Below, in pieces: positions 60,950 to 64,000 of a DNA stretch of 64,000 bases (the first letter of the stretch is position 1; each line of letters begins with the position of its first letter). This DNA comes from Oncomelania hupensis (Eukaryota > Mollusca > Gastropoda > Littorinimorpha > Pomatiopsidae), in the NCBI GenBank assembly GCA_036898135.1, contig CM072516.1:22685948-22749947 (forward strand), in the 5' to 3' direction. The position numbers and the translations under genes were made by a program. The notes under the pieces were generated by a model that was given only the letters and a program-made list of their open reading frames with translations, had not been told where the DNA came from and made no database searches.

Positions 60950-61187
60950 CAGTCCCTATCTCTTCTCCATTGCTGTTTTACCTTCCCCGGTTCTAAACAG
61001 ATCTATGTACCCATTCACAGCACAGTGGACTGGAGTGTGTCGTGCGCTTGTCTCAATATTATTGTGTCATTTGGTGGTAGCCTGTCTTCCAAGTATTGTC
61101 ACCCATCCATGTACTAACCCTTCCCGACGTTGTTTAACATGAAACATTGCCAGCGTGCGCTCAAAACACTACACTACTGCGCCACGA
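60950..61187 (-). mobile_element. 5S rRNA-related SINE-like sequence
   Basis: On the minus strand 61098-61140 reads ATGTTAAACAACGTCGGGAA then GGGTTAGTACATGGATGGGT and GACA. It follows the internal control region of 5S rRNA (GTTAAGCAACGTCGGG, then GTTAGTACTTGGATGGGTGACC in the usual gene). The plus-strand part upstream (GTACCCATTCACAGCACAGT, then GGACTGGAG) resembles a body found in dispersed invertebrate repeats. The 5' portion of 5S is not preserved, so this is a 5S-derived SINE or pseudogene and not an rRNA gene. Confidence 0.55.
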
Positions 61188-62044
61188 ATTAATTATTTAT
61201 TTGTAGTCAATGTAAATATAGCTGTGTGAGTAAAGAGGTCAAGACAAAACAGCATTAGAATATATCTCTGTGTGTGTGTGTGGGATGTGTGGGTGTGTGG
61301 GTGTGTGGGTGGGTGTGTGTGTGTGATCCTAAGCTATACATAGTACCCAAACTCATCAAAGAACTACTCCCAAAATAAACAGAAACTATACTATGTCTAT
61401 CTATAAACTTTAAAGTGAACAACTTTCACCAACAGTAGTAGCAACGTTATAGTATAACTTCAAACGGTTTTAACAGACTGTAAACCATGGGAGAAATAAT
61501 AAACATTATCCCTACTATTAAGTTTCTACATTTCAAAAGATCAAGTTTATCTATTCTACTATCACATAATGACATATTGGTATTCACCAAGACAGCAAAC
61601 CAAACCCAAAATGGTGAAATAACACAAATGTTTCTGCTCTAAAAATGATAAGTTTGGTATAGCCATCATATGTTAAATGTTCAAAGAAAGCAGTCATTAA
61701 TTATTCAGGCCTCAAGACCGAAATAAATGTTGATGATGAACACTACTTTACTCTTAATCAAGTTCTTTAAGATATGGTAACATACAAATAAATAAATAAT
61801 ATTCCACGTACTCCAAGACAAAGTATTACATGGCAAAGTGAGGCGATAATGCAAACTGAGGAACTGTGCTAAGTAGCATTTATTACCTAATACACATTTT
61901 TCATACAAATATTCTACAACATATTAGAGCCAAGAGTTAGATATATATATTAGAACTGAACAAACTATTCATTCATTACAGTTCAAAGCCAATTGACAGC
62001 CTGTCCCAGAGTGCCGAAACAAAAATTAATATAACCCTGAGACA
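61188..62044. repeat. intergenic with a GT-rich tract at 61268-61325
   Basis: No gene was recognised. Confidence 0.6.
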
Positions 62045-62335
62045 CCGTTTGTTCAGTGGTGTACTCATAGAGTCTATCGCAAAAGAAACCACTGAAGTGC
62101 TGAATGTGAAGCAATAACATCACAGCCCGAATGGTCCACGGTTCAAATCTGGTTGATGGCCTGGGGTTACAAAGCAAAGCAGAAAGCAAAAAATATATGA
62201 CCGTACACGACCCCCAACTCCTTCGAATGAGAGCATAAACTACTCTAGTCTAGTCTGTGCACGCTGGCATTTCATCACATGGACTTTAAAAGAACCTGAC
62301 GTTCGTGTCTTAAGATAGGAAATTGTGGGCTACAC
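62045..62335 (+). mobile_element. tRNA-derived SINE, plus strand, diverged
   Basis: The head has a degenerate A-box region (CAGTGGTGTACTCATAGAG, 62055-62073) and a B box GGTTCAAATCT (62140-62150). The body at 62210-62320 (CTCCTTCGAATGAGAGCATA, TCTAGTCTGTG, GGACTTTAAAAGAACCTGAC) matches the family copy at 1-336 in reverse orientation. Confidence 0.7.
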
Positions 62336-64000
62336 AAATACATTCAATGTATTGATTGAGCAAACACTTTGGTCTTTTCTTTCCATACCCAGACGCCCAG
62401 GATTGTGCTCAGTTGTCTAGGCATTAATTTGAATTAATTAATTAAATCTTTTTTTTTCTTGTACAATAATAAGACAACAGTTCCAAAGTCTTATACTAAA
62501 TTTAAACAAAATTGTATGTACATCTGCTGCTTGCTGTGCCATTACATATAAACCCATTTACTAAGAAGTCCATAACATTAACAATCGGTGAACAAAGTAT
62601 AAATTATGCTAAAGACTTTTTTACAATGTATTTGCAACACTTCCTAGTATGATGCAACATGTATGCATGTGTATACTTTGAAACTGAAAGTACAAACAGA
62701 ATGTCCTCACAGAATGAGGTCAGTTATGTGTCATTGTGTGGCCTACTACTAGTACAGTAGTGTATTGTTAAAATTTTTTTTAAGCCAACACGTGTTTTAC
62801 ACTATTAATGGTCAATTATTATTGTTAAAGACCGCTTCATCGACACATTAAAATAACTGTAATCTCAATTTCTTGCTGTGTGGGTGACTTTCATACTTTT
62901 ATCTACACTTAACATTCGATTAAGTCTTAAAGTTTTGTCCTGAATGTGAAAGTAACAAATATACCGTTACGAACAACAAGTGAAACTCTACAAAATATAC
63001 GATTTCGTTTGACGTATGACTACGATTTATTACATTTTGTTTTACTTTTAAAACCCGGCGTTTGAACGCGCCATCACGTTAATGCCTTGAACAGGTGTGC
63101 TGAGCTGTCGACTGTCGTCTGCCACACACTACACATTTGCAACAATGGCCGCGGCCTAGTCGAGTGAGCAGACGAAACACAGAGTTGACATACAAGGCGC
63201 GTTCTGACAACCAACTTTCAGTTCACACTTTCAAGAGTCTCACGACCCCACTGAATAACATAGGTAAAGTTGATTCAAGCTTACCTGATATTAGATAATC
63301 CTGGAGCCAATAATGTCATGGTATTTTCACTTTTCAAGCAGACATTTTTGTGGGCTTTGATTCAAAGGTGCTTGCACTTGAAGGGGGTCACATTTCCGCT
63401 TCCTCAGGTGTCAACCCGTGACCACTGAGTTACCGAGGATCCATTGGAAGGATTGGGATCCGCAATAGCTCTGTGGGTCTTTTAGGTGGACGGCATGGGA
63501 ATTTTTTTCGATTTTATTTGACTTCAAGCCAACACTATAAAGCGGATGAAAATGCAAACATTAATTTCAGCTTGTATTATTTTTACTTACCTTCCACCCA
63601 TAACTCCTCTTAAACGGCATCATTAATACATGTATCATGTTTTACATGTTGTAAAGAAAATTTAGAAAGAGCGAGGGAGGAAAACCAAAATTATGTAAGC
63701 TGCAACAGTAATATTTGATGACTTTTGCTTTAAAACAAAAATAAAACAAAAAAAACACCCACTCTTCGCCTTTTAAAGGTATGCTTAGGGATGACTTAGA
63801 AGGAATAGAACAATTAAATACATACACGAAAAGTATACGACGGAGTAAAACAATTTAAATACACCTGGCTTTGGTTTAGGCTTTTAAATCCACGGTGAGT
63901 ATCAAAACCCATACACGAATGCGCCCACCACATTGTTGGCTTACGCTGATATTAAACACACAGATGCTCACATAGCGTAGCAAAGTTTTCGAGGCGTATC
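62336..64000. other. unannotated; possible CpG-richer 5'-exon-like patch at 63050-63265
   Basis: Most of the stretch is AT-rich with no recognisable feature. The 63050-63265 patch is richer in CpG and ends at ATAGGTAAAGT, a fair splice-donor match, so a non-coding first exon on the plus strand is conceivable. Nothing confirms it. Confidence 0.3.

Noticed and set aside
63150..63265. Protein-coding first exon starting at the ATG near 63146
   Set aside because: The frame from that ATG stops after five codons (ATGGCCGCGGCCTAG), so at best this is non-coding exon sequence.

Overview
This window is intergenic DNA from a repeat-rich animal genome. The best guess is a mollusc, probably a gastropod. 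The reasons are a metazoan replication-type histone H1, short CCCTAA telomere-type repeats, a Nimb/I-type LINE like those known from snails, several other non-LTR retrotransposon lineages, tRNA-derived SINEs, and very abundant GA, CA, GAA, TTA and ATC microsatellites. Species assignment is inference. One 500-bp run of N (10292-10791) is an assembly gap.

Only one host gene is certain: an intronless histone H1 on the minus strand (2044-2646). It carries the full replication-dependent 3' signal, a 16-nt stem-loop at 1991-2006 and a purine-rich downstream element at 1968-1979. A second possible coding segment on the minus strand (24970-25290) is acidic and starts next to an ETS-like motif, but I do not recognise it.

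Layout: 1-345 tRNA-derived SINE; 346-1960 small inverted repeats and an RTE-like LINE fragment; 1968-2770 the H1 locus; 2780-6480 unannotated AT-rich DNA; 6490-7630 two RTE-like fragments; 8032-8516 a 23-bp minisatellite; 9400-10262 a diverged duplication beside the gap; 11820-14745 three more RTE-like copies; 17715-18388 long GAA and ATC arrays; 19115-20785 a 5'-truncated CR1/L2-type LINE; 26803-27536 a composite foldback element; 33408-34442 an RTE-like copy split by a 512-bp hAT-like MITE; 36856-37642 an internally deleted CR1/L2 copy; 39081-46984 a nest in which a full-length 6.1-kb Nimb/I-type LINE sits inside a 5'-truncated Tx1/L1-type LINE; 47377-47690 a compound GAA/CAA array; 48878-49416 a tandem duplication with telomere-like repeats; 49420-64000 mostly simple repeats, SINE pieces and unannotated DNA.

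The strongest connected observation concerns the 3' end of the Nimb/I-type LINE. Its last ~45 bp before the tail form a foldable module that opens with GGTCC and closes with GGACC. The same module occurs alone as four separate 58-64-bp insertions (12237-12299, 27568-27631, 49239-49301, 58142-58199), each flanked by a 9-12-bp target-site duplication. For 49239-49301 the empty site is present in the adjacent duplicate at 48993-49004. All four start at or close to the 5' base of the hairpin, so they look like a discrete tail-only mobile unit rather than random 5' truncations. A fifth, shorter piece lies at 52191-52235.
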